A DNA stretch of 64,000 bases, from assembly GCF_900117425.1 (NCBI RefSeq), contig NZ_FPEH01000012.1:434001-498000 (forward strand), given 5' to 3'. Below are positions 53,820 to 63,320 of this stretch, piece by piece. Source of the stretch: Novosphingobium sp. NDB2Meth1. GTDB taxonomy: Bacteria > Pseudomonadota > Alphaproteobacteria > Sphingomonadales > Sphingomonadaceae. The notes under the pieces are model-generated. The model had not been told where the DNA came from. It saw only the letters and a program-made list of their open reading frames with translations, and made no database searches. How positions within the stretch are numbered: position 1 is the stretch's first letter; the number at the start of each line of letters is the position of its first letter. Position numbers and translations under genes: made by a program.

Positions 53820-56787
53820 GCGAAAACCGAGCATCTATTCGATTGCCGCCCATCGCGGCTTTGCCGACGCACTCGTGGCGGGGCTGATCCCGCGCTATCG
53901 CGAGGAGGGCTTTGGTCTGGCGCGGCTGACGCTGCTGCTCCCGACGCGGCGCGCGGTGCGGATCGTCACCGAGGCATTTATCCGGGCGAGCGGGGTCGAT
54001 GGCGGGCTGCTGCTGCCGCGCATGGTGGTCGTCGGCGATCTCGATCTCGACGAAACGCTGGGTCCGCTGCTCGATCCGCTGGGGCAGGGGGCGGACTTGC
54101 CTCCTGCCGCCGACCCCGCCGCAAGGCTGCTGGCGCTGGCGGACATGCTGCGCAGCGATCCCGAAACGCGCACCACCTCAGCGCCGGGCCTGCTGCGGCA
54201 GGCGCGCAGCATCGCGCAGGCGATGGACCGGCTCGCGGTCGAGGACGTGGAGCTTGAGGCGCTGCTCGATCCCGAGGTGGTCGGGCTGGTCGGCGAATTG
54301 GCCGAGCACTGGCAGCGCGGGACGGCGCAGTTCGCCCGCATTCTGGCGCGGTGGCGCGCGCGGTGCGATGAGCGGGGCGAGATCGACGCGCCGGTGCGGC
54401 GGAACCGGCTGCTGGGCCATGTCGCGGAGCGTTGGCGGAGAGAACCGCCGCCGCATCCGGTTGTCGCGGCGGGTGTGACATCGGCGGCGCCTGCGGTCGC
54501 GCGGCTGCTGCGGGTGGTTTCCGAGCTGCCGCAGGGCGCGGTGATCCTGCCCGATCTCGATCTGGCGCTGCCTGATCCTGTCTGGGACGCGTTGGGGGCG
54601 GCGGGCAATCGCGAGCATCCGGAAGGGCCTGTCTTCGCGCGCGGCGATGTGGCCACGCATCCGCAGTATCACTTGAAGCTGTTGCTCGCTCGCATGGGCG
54701 TGGCGCGGGGGGAAGTGTCGGCCTGGCACCGATCGGGACCTGCCGCCGCGCCGCCAGAGCGCAGCCGCGCGATTTCCAATCTGTTCCTGCCGCCCGAGGC
54801 GAGCACGGTGTGGGCGCAGCTTCCCGCCGAGGCACGCAGGCTTTCGGGTGTGCGGCTGATGGAAACGGCGCATCCCGAAGAGGAAGCGCAGGCGGTCGCG
54901 GTGCTGGTGCGGCAGGCTTTGGCCGAGCCGGAGAAACGCGTCGCAGTGATTACGCCCGACCGCGATCTCGCGCAGCGGCTTGTCGCGCATTTGCAGCGCT
55001 GGGGCATCGATGCCGATGATACGGCGGGCCGTCCATTGTCGCAGGCGCCGGCGGGGCGGGTGCTGTTGCAACTGGCAGAAGTGGCCGCGACGTCCGCCGC
55101 GCCGGTGCCGCTGCTGGCGCTGCTCGGCCATCCGCTGGTGCGGCGGGGGGAGGGGCGTGCGGCGTGGCTGGAGCGGGTGCGGCAGCTTGATCTCGTGCTG
55201 CGCGGGCCGCGTCCCGGCCCCGGGCTGAAGGCCGTGCGGAACGCGGTGGCGGCGAAGGAGACGGACTTTCCGGGGCTCACCGCATGGTGGGAGGAAGCGG
55301 CGGTCATGCTGGCGCCGCTGGTCGATCCTGCCGCGCCGCCGTCGCTGGCCCTCGGCCTTGATACGCTGGCGGAAGCGGCGGAAGCGCTGTGCGGGACGGC
55401 GATCTGGGGCGAGGCGGATGGGCGGGCGCTGGCGGCGTTCGTCGAGCAGTGGCGTGAGGCGGCGCAGGATAGCGCCTTGCCGGTGGAGCCTGCCGACCTG
55501 CATGCGCTGCTGAGCGATGCGCTGGCCGAGATTGCGGTACGCCCGCCCTATGGCGGCCACCCGCGCCTTGCGATCTACGGCTTGCTTGAGGCGCGGATGA
55601 GCCGGGCTGACCTCGTGATCTGCGCCGGGATGACCGAGGGCAAGTGGCCCGCCTCGCCCGCGCCCGATCCGCTGCTTGCGCCGCCGGTGCTGCGCGCGCT
55701 GGGCATTCCGGGGGCAGATTTTCGCATCGGGCTTGCCGCGCACGATCTGGCGGCTGCGCTGGGGGCGCCGGAAGTGGTGCTCAGCCATGCCTTGCGCGAT
55801 GCGGCGGGGCCGGTGATCCCCTCGCGCTTCCTCTTGCGGATCCGGGCGATGCTGGGGCGCGAGCTGGAGCCGGAGACCGAGGCTGTCCGCATCGCGCGGG
55901 CGCTCGACAAGGCCCAAGCCGCGCCGGCTTATCCGCAGCCCGCGCCCCGGCCCAGCGCCGAGCAGCGCCGGGTCAGTATTGCCTCGACTGCGCTCGACCG
56001 GCTGCGCGGCGATCCCTACCAGTTCTATGCTTCGGCGATCATGGGGCTGCGCACGCTCGATCCGCTCGATGCCGCGCCGACCCCGGCGTGGCGGGGTACG
56101 CTGGTCCATGAAGTGCTGCAGCGCTGGCATGATGGCGGGAGCAGGCGCGGGGAACTGCTCCCGCTCGCCGAGCAGACGCTGGCCGAGATGAGCGCGCACC
56201 CCTTCATGCGCGGGCTGTGGCGGCCAAGACTGCTGGCGGCGTTGCAATGGGTGGAGGACTACAACGCAGAACTTGCGCTGCAGGGGCGCAAGCCGGTGCT
56301 GTGGGAAGAGACCGGCGTGACCGAGATCAAGGGGGTCAAGCTCCATGGCCGGGCCGACCGCATCGACCGCTTGGCGGATGGCACGCTGGCGGTGGTCGAC
56401 TACAAGACCGGCAAGCCGCCCTCGGGGAAGATGGTGGAGGAAGGTTTTGCGCTGCAGCTGGGCCTCGTCGCGCTGATTGCGGAGCGCGGCGGGTTCGAGG
56501 GGCTGGGCGGCAAAGTCCATCGCTTCGAGTATTGGTCGCTGCAGAAGAAGGCGGATGTGTTCGGCTATTGCGAGGAACCGGTGCCGGAGGGGCGCAAGAA
56601 GACCGGTCTGCCGCGCGAGACCTTTGTTGCTGAGACCCTGCGCTTCCTGAGCGAGGCGATCGACAAGTGGATATTGGGCACCGATCCCTTCACCGCGCGG
56701 CCCAATCCGGACCTGCCGGGCTATACCGACTATGACCAGTTGATGCGGCTCGAGGAATGGCAGGGGCGGGAAGGGAACGCCTCATGA
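53812..56787 (+). CDS. addB: AddB subunit of the AddAB double-strand-break repair helicase-nuclease
   Basis: A 991-residue protein starting with GTG inside the murU 3' end. It has an inactive UvrD-like helicase fold and a C-terminal PD-(D/E)XK nuclease (GRADRIDRLADGTLAVVDYK, then TGKPPSG). The segment LRGDPYQFYASAIMGLRTLD has aspartate where the Bacillus AddB has the first cluster cysteine (CPYKF type), so the iron-sulfur clamp appears absent, as in other alphaproteobacterial AddB proteins. It works with AddA, encoded next with an ATGA overlap. Confidence 0.92.
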   Translation: MAERKPSIYSIAAHRGFADALVAGLIPRYREEGFGLARLTLLLPTRRAVRIVTEAFIRASGVDGGLLLPRMVVVGDLDLDETLGPLLDPLGQGADLPPAADPAARLLALADMLRSDPETRTTSAPGLLRQARSIAQAMDRLAVEDVELEALLDPEVVGLVGELAEHWQRGTAQFARILARWRARCDERGEIDAPVRRNRLLGHVAERWRREPPPHPVVAAGVTSAAPAVARLLRVVSELPQGAVILPDLDLALPDPVWDALGAAGNREHPEGPVFARGDVATHPQYHLKLLLARMGVARGEVSAWHRSGPAAAPPERSRAISNLFLPPEASTVWAQLPAEARRLSGVRLMETAHPEEEAQAVAVLVRQALAEPEKRVAVITPDRDLAQRLVAHLQRWGIDADDTAGRPLSQAPAGRVLLQLAEVAATSAAPVPLLALLGHPLVRRGEGRAAWLERVRQLDLVLRGPRPGPGLKAVRNAVAAKETDFPGLTAWWEEAAVMLAPLVDPAAPPSLALGLDTLAEAAEALCGTAIWGEADGRALAAFVEQWREAAQDSALPVEPADLHALLSDALAEIAVRPPYGGHPRLAIYGLLEARMSRADLVICAGMTEGKWPASPAPDPLLAPPVLRALGIPGADFRIGLAAHDLAAALGAPEVVLSHALRDAAGPVIPSRFLLRIRAMLGRELEPETEAVRIARALDKAQAAPAYPQPAPRPSAEQRRVSIASTALDRLRGDPYQFYASAIMGLRTLDPLDAAPTPAWRGTLVHEVLQRWHDGGSRRGELLPLAEQTLAEMSAHPFMRGLWRPRLLAALQWVEDYNAELALQGRKPVLWEETGVTEIKGVKLHGRADRIDRLADGTLAVVDYKTGKPPSGKMVEEGFALQLGLVALIAERGGFEGLGGKVHRFEYWSLQKKADVFGYCEEPVPEGRKKTGLPRETFVAETLRFLSEAIDKWILGTDPFTARPNPDLPGYTDYDQLMRLEEWQGREGNAS

Positions 56788-59700
56788 GCAAGGTCTTTCC
56801 GCTCAAGGACAACCAGCGGCTTGCGGTGCAGCCGGAGCGGACCGTGTGGCTCTCCGCATCGGCGGGGACGGGCAAGACGCAGGTGCTTTCCGCGCGCGTG
56901 CTGCGGTTGCTGCTGCAGGAGGGTGTCTCGCCCGATCAGATCCTGTGCCTGACCTTCACCAAGGCCGGCGCTGCGGAAATGGCGACGCGCGTGAACGACG
57001 TGCTCGCGCGCTGGGTGCGGCTGCCTGATACCGAGCTTGCGCTGGAGTTGGGCCATATCGGCGCTTCGATGGGACCGCAGACCGTCGCCCGCGCACGCAG
57101 CCTGTTTGCCGCTGTGCTCGATTGCCCCGGCGGCGGCCTGCGCATCGAGACGATCCATGCGTTCTCGCAGTGGCTGTTGGGCGCTTTTCCTGCGGAGGCC
57201 GGGCTCGTTCCCGGGACGCGGGCGATGGAGGACCGCGACCGCGATCTGCTGCTGCGCGAAGTGCTGGCGGACCTGCTGATCTCCGCGCAGGAGCAGGGCG
57301 ACGAGGCGCTGTTTGCCGCGCTGGAGGACCTCAGCTTGCGCATGGGCGAGGATGCCGTGCCGGCGTTCCTGCTCCGCTGCGCGTCGGTGCATGGGCTGTG
57401 GGAAGGTCCGGGGGCATGGCAGCCGCCGCTGCGACCGCGGATCAACCGCTTGCTGGGGTTGGATGCGGAGGAGGATGGTTCGGGCCTCGCCGATCTGGTG
57501 CACGACAGCGTGTTCGATGTGCGCGCGGTCGAGGTTTGCATGGAAGCGAACCGGCGCTGGGGGGCTGCACAAGGCCTTGATGCGGCATCGGTGATGCAGG
57601 ATTGGCTGGAGTCTGCGCCCAAAGCCCGCATTGCAGGGCTCGATGACTTCGCTGGCAAGTTCCTTACCGGGAAGGGCGAGCCAAGATCTCCGCGCTATCT
57701 TGTGAAGCACGAGCCGGCCTACGCCGAGTACCAGCTCTGCGTGATCGAGGACCTGCAGCGCGTGCAAGAAATGCGCACGCTGGTCGATCTGGCCGCGCGG
57801 CTCGATCCGGCGCTCACGCTGGGCCGACGCTTCGCACTGGCGTGGGCCGAGGCCAAGGCGCGCGAGGGGTTCATCGATTTCGACGACCAGATCCGCGCGG
57901 CAGCCGACTTGCTCACCAAGCAGGCGCCGGCGGAATGGATCCGCTACAAGCTCGACCGGCGCTTCGACCACATTCTTGTCGACGAGGCGCAGGATACCAA
58001 CAGCGCGCAGTGGCGGATCGTGCTCGATGGCCTCGTCGGCGATTTCTTCAGCGGGGAAGGGCAGCGCGGGGACGCGGGCCGGACGCTGTTCGTGGTCGGC
58101 GATTACAAGCAAGCGATCTTCGGCTTTCAGGGCACCAGTCCGGAAAACTTCGCCGCTGCTAGAGAGCGCGTTAAGCGGCAGCTGGACGAGTTGTCTGAAG
58201 TCACCGCTGACCCTGCAAAGGCGCTGCTGCCGCTTGGTCTCGGCCGTTCCTACCGCACGGCCCATTCGGTGCTCGCCTTCGTCGACCGCGCGATCCAGGC
58301 GATCGGCCCCGACCGGTTTGGCCTGCCCGACGCGCCCGAGCAGCATCAAGGTGACAAGGAGCGGCCCGGGCTGGTCACGCTGTGGAAGCCGGTGGGCGGC
58401 GCGGCGGACGAGGAGGACGATACGCCGCCGGGCGAGGGCGACGAGGGTGCCGAGACGTGGCTCTCGCGTCCGGACAGGGTGATGGCCGATCAGATCGCGC
58501 AGCAGGTCAGCGAATGGCTGCGGCGCGGTTTCCCGCTGCACAAGGGCGGGCCGCGCCGGGCTACGCCGGGCGACATCATGGTGCTGGTGCGTTCGCGCAA
58601 GGCGCTGGCGGGGCTGATCGTCGCGCGGCTGCACGCGCGCGGGGTGCCGGTGGCGGGGGTGGACCGGCTGCGGCTCGGCGCGCCGCTGGCGGTCAAGGAC
58701 CTTGTTGCCGCGCTACGGTTCTGCGCGCAGCCGCTCGATGACCTCAACCTTGCATCGCTGCTGGTTTCGCCGCTGGTGGGCTGGTCGCAGGAGATGCTGC
58801 TCGAGCATGGCTACCGCGCCAAGGGAGTGCGGCTGTGGGATCACTTGCGCAAGATCGAGGGGCCTGCGACGTATCCGGCAATGGAGCAACTGCGCGGCGT
58901 GCTTGCGCGCGCCGACTTCGGCACACCGGCGCAGCTGCTGCACTGGCTGCTGGTCGGGCCGTGGCAGGCGCGCCGCAAGCTGGTCGCGCGGCTTGGCGCG
59001 GAGGCCAATGATCCGATCGACGAACTGCTCAACGCCGCGATGGCCTATGCGGGCGGGCAGACGCCCAGCTTGGTCGGCTTTCTGCAGTGGTTCGATGTCG
59101 GCGACGGCGAACTGAAGCGCGAGGCGGGGCAGAAGGCCGATCTCGTGCGGGTGATGACGGTGCATGGCTCGAAGGGGCTAGAGGCGCCCATCGTCATTCT
59201 CGCCGATGCCTGCGCCGATCCGGACAAGTCGAACCCGCGCGGGCTGAGCCTTGTCGAGCAGGTGGTGGATGAGGCGCGCACCGTTCCGCTCCCGCCCTTG
59301 CGCAAGGCCGAGCAGGCGGGGCCAGTGCGCGAAGCGGCGGATCGCGCGGCGGCGGCGGAGCGCGAGGAGCACTGGCGCCTGCTCTATGTTGCGATGACGC
59401 GGGCGGAGGAAGCGCTGTTCATCGGCGGGGCACTGGGCAGCAAGGCCAAGGGCGTACCGGAGGAAAGCTGGTACGCGCAGCTGGCGCCGCTGTTTGGCGA
59501 TGTGGATGGTCCGTGGCGCGACGATCCGATCTGGGGTGCCTCGCGCCAGTTGGGCGGGTTGGGGCCGTTACCGCCAGCGATTGCCGAGGTGCAGCCTCCG
59601 ACTGAAGCCCATGACGACTTGCCCGCGTGGCTCGATGCGGCGCTCCCGGCGGAACCGCGCCCACCGCGCCCGCTCGCGCCGTCGGGGCTGGGTGAGGCGG

Positions 59701-60266
59701 ACGATGCGCCCGATCCGCCGACGCGGCCCGGTCCGGCAGCGCGGACTGCCGCGCGGCGCGGGACATTGCTTCACAAGCTGATCGAGCGCTTGCCCGAGCT
59801 TGCCCCTGAGGCGCGCGCGAGTGCCGCGCGGGGCTGGCTGGCACGCATGGCGGCCGAGTTCCCGGCAGAGGAGCGTGACGTCATGGCCGAGGCGGCTCTG
59901 CGCGTGCTGGCCGAACCGGCCTGGGCCGAGGTGTTTGGCGCTGGATCGCTTGCCGAAGTGCCGGTTGCGGCGGTGGTCGGCGAGCGAGTCGTGAGTGGCA
60001 CGATCGACCGGTTGCTGGTGCAGGAGGGCCGCGTGCGCATCGTCGATTTCAAGACCGACCGTCGCCCGCCGCAGGATATCGGGGAAGTCCCAGTCGCCAG
60101 CTTGCGCCAGATGGCGGCCTATGTGGCGGCGCTCGAAGTGATCTATCCGGGGCGCCGTGTCGAAGCCGCGCTACTGTATACGCACACGCCGCGGTTGATC
60201 GAGCTTTCGGCTGACGTCATCAATGCGCACAAGCCTGCCCTTCAGGCCGCGCAGGAAAGCTTTTAG
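56784..60266 (+). CDS. addA: AddA helicase-nuclease subunit
   Basis: A 1160-residue UvrD/RecB-family helicase and nuclease. The ATG at 56784 follows the AddB overlap; an in-frame ATG at 56757 lies inside addB. Walker A is SASAGTGKTQVLSARVL (residues 24-40), Walker B region HILVDEAQDTNSAQW, motif III VVGDYKQAIFGFQGT and motif V MTVHGSKGLEAPIV. The late RLLYVAMTRAEEALFIGG motif precedes a PD-(D/E)XK domain (SGTIDRLLVQEGRVRIVDFK). AddAB resects double-strand ends for RecA loading. Confidence 0.95.
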   Translation: MSKVFPLKDNQRLAVQPERTVWLSASAGTGKTQVLSARVLRLLLQEGVSPDQILCLTFTKAGAAEMATRVNDVLARWVRLPDTELALELGHIGASMGPQTVARARSLFAAVLDCPGGGLRIETIHAFSQWLLGAFPAEAGLVPGTRAMEDRDRDLLLREVLADLLISAQEQGDEALFAALEDLSLRMGEDAVPAFLLRCASVHGLWEGPGAWQPPLRPRINRLLGLDAEEDGSGLADLVHDSVFDVRAVEVCMEANRRWGAAQGLDAASVMQDWLESAPKARIAGLDDFAGKFLTGKGEPRSPRYLVKHEPAYAEYQLCVIEDLQRVQEMRTLVDLAARLDPALTLGRRFALAWAEAKAREGFIDFDDQIRAAADLLTKQAPAEWIRYKLDRRFDHILVDEAQDTNSAQWRIVLDGLVGDFFSGEGQRGDAGRTLFVVGDYKQAIFGFQGTSPENFAAARERVKRQLDELSEVTADPAKALLPLGLGRSYRTAHSVLAFVDRAIQAIGPDRFGLPDAPEQHQGDKERPGLVTLWKPVGGAADEEDDTPPGEGDEGAETWLSRPDRVMADQIAQQVSEWLRRGFPLHKGGPRRATPGDIMVLVRSRKALAGLIVARLHARGVPVAGVDRLRLGAPLAVKDLVAALRFCAQPLDDLNLASLLVSPLVGWSQEMLLEHGYRAKGVRLWDHLRKIEGPATYPAMEQLRGVLARADFGTPAQLLHWLLVGPWQARRKLVARLGAEANDPIDELLNAAMAYAGGQTPSLVGFLQWFDVGDGELKREAGQKADLVRVMTVHGSKGLEAPIVILADACADPDKSNPRGLSLVEQVVDEARTVPLPPLRKAEQAGPVREAADRAAAAEREEHWRLLYVAMTRAEEALFIGGALGSKAKGVPEESWYAQLAPLFGDVDGPWRDDPIWGASRQLGGLGPLPPAIAEVQPPTEAHDDLPAWLDAALPAEPRPPRPLAPSGLGEADDAPDPPTRPGPAARTAARRGTLLHKLIERLPELAPEARASAARGWLARMAAEFPAEERDVMAEAALRVLAEPAWAEVFGAGSLAEVPVAAVVGERVVSGTIDRLLVQEGRVRIVDFKTDRRPPQDIGEVPVASLRQMAAYVAALEVIYPGRRVEAALLYTHTPRLIELSADVINAHKPALQAAQESF

Positions 60267-60331
60267 CGCTCTTTCTTGCGCGGCGCGCCAGACCGCTTAC
60301 ATACCGGATCAACCGATAGGAGTTCTCTGCC

Positions 60332-60652
60332 ATGGCCACCAAAGCCGTTACCGATGCCAGCTTCGCCACCGACGTTCTGGGCGCCGACAAGCCCGTGCTT
60401 GTCGACTTCTGGGCGGACTGGTGCGGCCCCTGCAAGATGATCGCCCCCGCGCTCGAAGAGATTTCGGAAGAGCTCGCGGACAAGGTCTCCATCGTGAAGA
60501 TGGACATCATGGAAAACACCTCGATCCCCGGCGAAATCGGCGTGCAGTCGATCCCGCTGATGGTGCTGTTCAAGGACGGCAAGGCGGTCGCGCAGAAGCT
60601 GGGCGCTGCGCCCAAGAGCCAGCTCAAGGGCTGGCTGGAGAGCGTTCTTTAA
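60332..60652 (+). CDS. trxA: Thioredoxin
   Basis: A 106-residue classical thioredoxin with the redox motif WCGPCK (residues 31-36, DFWADWCGPCKMIAP) and the cis-proline loop VQSIPLMVLFKDGK. The ATG has GATAGGAG upstream. It follows addA by 65 bases, an arrangement conserved in alphaproteobacteria. A long hairpin begins 11 bases after the stop. Confidence 0.96.
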   Translation: MATKAVTDASFATDVLGADKPVLVDFWADWCGPCKMIAPALEEISEELADKVSIVKMDIMENTSIPGEIGVQSIPLMVLFKDGKAVAQKLGAAPKSQLKGWLESVL

Positions 60653-60663
60653 GACAGCGGCTT

Positions 60664-60728
60664 GGCAAGGCCGGAACGGGGTGCAAGACTGCCGGTTCGC
60701 AGTCTGCACCCAGTTCCGGAGCCTTGCC
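60664..60728 (+). promoter_or_regulatory. Long imperfect hairpin covering the ribosome binding site of the M28 peptidase gene
   Basis: Arms 60664-60692 and 60699-60728 are reverse complements apart from small bulges and mismatches (GGCAAGGC...GACTGC against GCAGTC...GCCTTGCC), with loop CGGTTC. The only good ribosome binding site of the next gene, GGAG at 60718-60721, lies inside the 3' arm, and the ATG is at 60731. No T-run follows, so simple intrinsic termination of trxA is less likely. It may limit translation of the peptidase or stabilise trxA mRNA. Confidence 0.6.
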
Positions 60729-60730
60729 TG

Positions 60731-62362
60731 ATGTCTTTTTCTGCCTCTCGCCGGTTTGTCCCTCTGTTCGCGGCGGCGCTGCTTGCCTCTGCGATCCCGA
60801 TTGCCGCTGCTGCCGCGCCCGATGGTGACAGTGCCGCGATTGCCCGGATCATCGATGAAGGCATGAACCGCAGCGAGGCGATGACCACCGCCTCCGCGCT
60901 GATGGACCGCATCGGCCCGCGCCTCACCAATTCGGAGAACCATCGCAAGGCGGAAAGCTGGGCGATGGACCTGCTGCGGCAGCGCGGCCTTGCCAACGTG
61001 CATGTCGAGCCGTTCGACTTCGGCGCTGGCTGGAACCTCGACAGCTATTCGGTGGCCATGGTCACCCCGCGGGCGCTGCCGCTGACGGCGATTCCCGTCG
61101 CGTGGTCGCCGGCCACCAGCGGCACGGTGCGGGCGCCGGTCGTCATCGCGCCGATGTCGCGCGAGGAGCATTTCGCGGAATGGAAAGGCAAGCTCGCGGG
61201 CAAGATCGTGCTCGTTTCGCTGCCGGGCCAGACCAGCGAGAGCAAGGGGCCGGTGTTCCAGCGCTACACCGATGCCGAGATCGCCGAGCTTGATACCTAC
61301 ACCAAGCCTGTGTTCGATCCGGACGCGGCGGCCTTGCAGGTGAAGAACCGCCGCTTTTTCGGCAAGCTTGCGGCGTTTCTCAAGGCCGAGGGCGCGCTCG
61401 CCGTCGTCAAGATGAGCTACCGTGATGGGAAGCTCGTCCACGGCGAGGGTTATGATTTCCAGCCCGGCCAGACCCTTGCGCGGCCCGCCGTCGAGCTCGC
61501 GCAGGAGGACTACCGCAAGCTGGTGCGGCTGGCGAAGACCGGGGATGCGCCGACCATCGCGATCACCGTCGCGGCGCGCTATGACGAAAGCAATCTCAAG
61601 GCCGAGAACGTTGTCGCCGAAATTCCGGGGAGCGATCCCAAGGCGGGCTACGTCATGGCCGGGGCGCATTTCGACAGCTGGATCGCGGGCGACGGCGCCA
61701 ATGACAACGGCGCGGGTAGCATCACGGTGCTTGAGGCGGCGCGGCTGATTTCCAAGCTCGGCATCAAGCCCAAGCGCACCATCCGCTTCGTGCTGTGGAG
61801 CGGCGAGGAGCAGGGGCTGCTCGGCAGCCGCGCCTATATCGACCAGCACTATGCGAGCCGCCCGGTCGATCCCTCGCTCAAGGGCATCGACAGCTACATC
61901 GCGTGGCGCAATGCCTTCCCGATCACGCCGAAGCCGGAATACAGCCAGCTCAAGGCCTACTTCAACATGGACAACGGCTCGGGCCGGTTCCGCGGCATCT
62001 ACAGCGAGGGCAATCTGGGCGCGGAAAAGCTGCTCAAGGAATGGCTTGCGCCGTTCGACATGCTGGGTGCGGACAAGCTGGTGGTGAGCAAGACCGGCGG
62101 CACCGATCACGTGTTCCTGCAGGCGATCGGTCTGCCCGGGTATCAGTTCATCCAGGACCCGCTCGACTATGACAGTCGCGTCCACCACTCGAACCTCGAT
62201 ACGGTGGACCACATGCGTGCCGACGATATGCGGCAGGCGGCGGTGGTGATGGCGGGGATGCTGTGGCAGGCGGCCAACAGCGACAAGGAACTGCCGCGCG
62301 CCGTGCTGCCGACGCAGCCTGCGCCGACCGACCCGTTCAAGGTGCGCGATCCCTCGCAGTGA
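60731..62362 (+). CDS. Secreted M28-family zinc peptidase
   Basis: A 543-residue precursor with a signal peptide (RFVPLFAAALLASAIPIAAA). A PA-type insert lies at about residues 130-240. The di-zinc peptidase core has the histidine-aspartate ligand AGAHFDSW, the bridging aspartate in GANDNGAGS, the catalytic glutamate pair SGEEQGLLGS, a late aspartate FNMDNGSG and a final histidine in VHHSNLDT. It probably acts as a periplasmic or extracellular aminopeptidase or carboxypeptidase; specificity is unknown. Its ribosome binding site is buried in a hairpin. Confidence 0.9.
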   Translation: MSFSASRRFVPLFAAALLASAIPIAAAAAPDGDSAAIARIIDEGMNRSEAMTTASALMDRIGPRLTNSENHRKAESWAMDLLRQRGLANVHVEPFDFGAGWNLDSYSVAMVTPRALPLTAIPVAWSPATSGTVRAPVVIAPMSREEHFAEWKGKLAGKIVLVSLPGQTSESKGPVFQRYTDAEIAELDTYTKPVFDPDAAALQVKNRRFFGKLAAFLKAEGALAVVKMSYRDGKLVHGEGYDFQPGQTLARPAVELAQEDYRKLVRLAKTGDAPTIAITVAARYDESNLKAENVVAEIPGSDPKAGYVMAGAHFDSWIAGDGANDNGAGSITVLEAARLISKLGIKPKRTIRFVLWSGEEQGLLGSRAYIDQHYASRPVDPSLKGIDSYIAWRNAFPITPKPEYSQLKAYFNMDNGSGRFRGIYSEGNLGAEKLLKEWLAPFDMLGADKLVVSKTGGTDHVFLQAIGLPGYQFIQDPLDYDSRVHHSNLDTVDHMRADDMRQAAVVMAGMLWQAANSDKELPRAVLPTQPAPTDPFKVRDPSQ

Positions 62363-62403
62363 GTGTCGGGCGAGGTCGGGGGCTGGGCAATGCCTCCTCC
62401 ATG

Positions 62404-62481
62404 CCCGCTCACCCTGAGCTTGTCGAAGGGTGCCAGAACCACGGTTGCTCAAGATGCTTCGACAAGCTCAGCATGAGCGGG
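62404..62481. repeat. Dispersed inverted repeat (CTTCGACAAGCTCAG type)
   Basis: Arms 62404-62428 and 62457-62481 are reverse complements with two mismatches (CCTGAGCTTGTCGAAG against CTTCGACAAGCTCAGC), around 28 bases. It sits between the convergent peptidase and IMPase genes and could serve as a bidirectional terminator. Repeats with the core CTTCGACAAGCTCAG occur widely in proteobacterial genomes. Confidence 0.8.
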
Positions 62482-62505
62482 GTTTGGGATGGGGGGTCGG
62501 GTGTG

Positions 62506-63309
62506 TCAGTCCACCGTGCTGTGCTTTATAAACTGATCGAACAGTGCGGGTGAAGAGGCTGCAAACAGGCCTTTTTGCCCATGCTGATCGGTGCGGTAGG
62601 GTGACCCGTCGGGCCGCGCTGACTTGCCCCCTGCTTCGTTGACGAAGAGCACGCCCGCCGCGTGGTCCCACGGCAGAGTGCGCTCGAACACCGAGATGTC
62701 ATTCACGCCAAGGACGAGGCGGGGGTACTGCTCGGCGGCGCAGCGCGGGATGTCGACGAGCGTGTAGTAGGGCGCGATGCGGGCCTGCACGGCGGCGCGC
62801 TGCGCGGGATCGAGGAACACCGTGCTGATCGCCGCTATGGGCGGGGTTTCGCCGGTGGTGCGGGCGGTGACACGCTCGCCGTTTACGAACGCGCCCTGGC
62901 CCTTGTGCGCGATGCAGAGGCGGTCTTGCAGCGGGTCGTAGATCCACCCGCTTTGCGTTTCGCCGCCGTCGCTGAGCGCGAGGATGATGCCGAAGGGCGG
63001 CTTGCCGGCGGCGAAGTTGTTGGTGCCGTCGACGGGATCGATGATCCAGCACAGGCCGGTATCGAGCCGCGAGATGAGGGCGGGATCGGCGTGGACGGCT
63101 TCTTCACCGACGATGGCCGCTTCGGGCAGGATCGCCGCGAGGCCCTCGGCGAGCAGGGCTTCGGCCTCGGTATCGGCAATCGTGACCGTGTCGTTCGCCG
63201 CCTTGGCGATGACTTCGTGCTCCGCCAGCGTCTGGTAGCGCGGCAGGATGGCCTCCCGCGCAACGCGGCGCATCAGGGCGGCGACGGCGGTATCGAGCGC
63301 GGTGCTCAC
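62506..63309 (-). CDS. Inositol monophosphatase family phosphatase
   Basis: A 267-residue Mg-dependent phosphatase. The GTG at 63309 (MSTALDTAVAALMRR) is preferred because AAGGGTGG lies eight bases upstream; a GTG at 63318 is too close to that site. Metal-binding motifs are GEEAV, DPVDGTNNFAAGKPPFG and the late WDHAAGVLFVNEAGG. Members act on inositol phosphate, histidinol phosphate or fructose-bisphosphate-type substrates. It follows argJ by a few bases on the same strand, so a biosynthetic role such as histidinol phosphatase is possible but unproven. Confidence 0.87.
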   Translation of the reverse strand: MSTALDTAVAALMRRVAREAILPRYQTLAEHEVIAKAANDTVTIADTEAEALLAEGLAAILPEAAIVGEEAVHADPALISRLDTGLCWIIDPVDGTNNFAAGKPPFGIILALSDGGETQSGWIYDPLQDRLCIAHKGQGAFVNGERVTARTTGETPPIAAISTVFLDPAQRAAVQARIAPYYTLVDIPRCAAEQYPRLVLGVNDISVFERTLPWDHAAGVLFVNEAGGKSARPDGSPYRTDQHGQKGLFAASSPALFDQFIKHSTVD

Positions 63310-63320
63310 GAGCGCCACCC

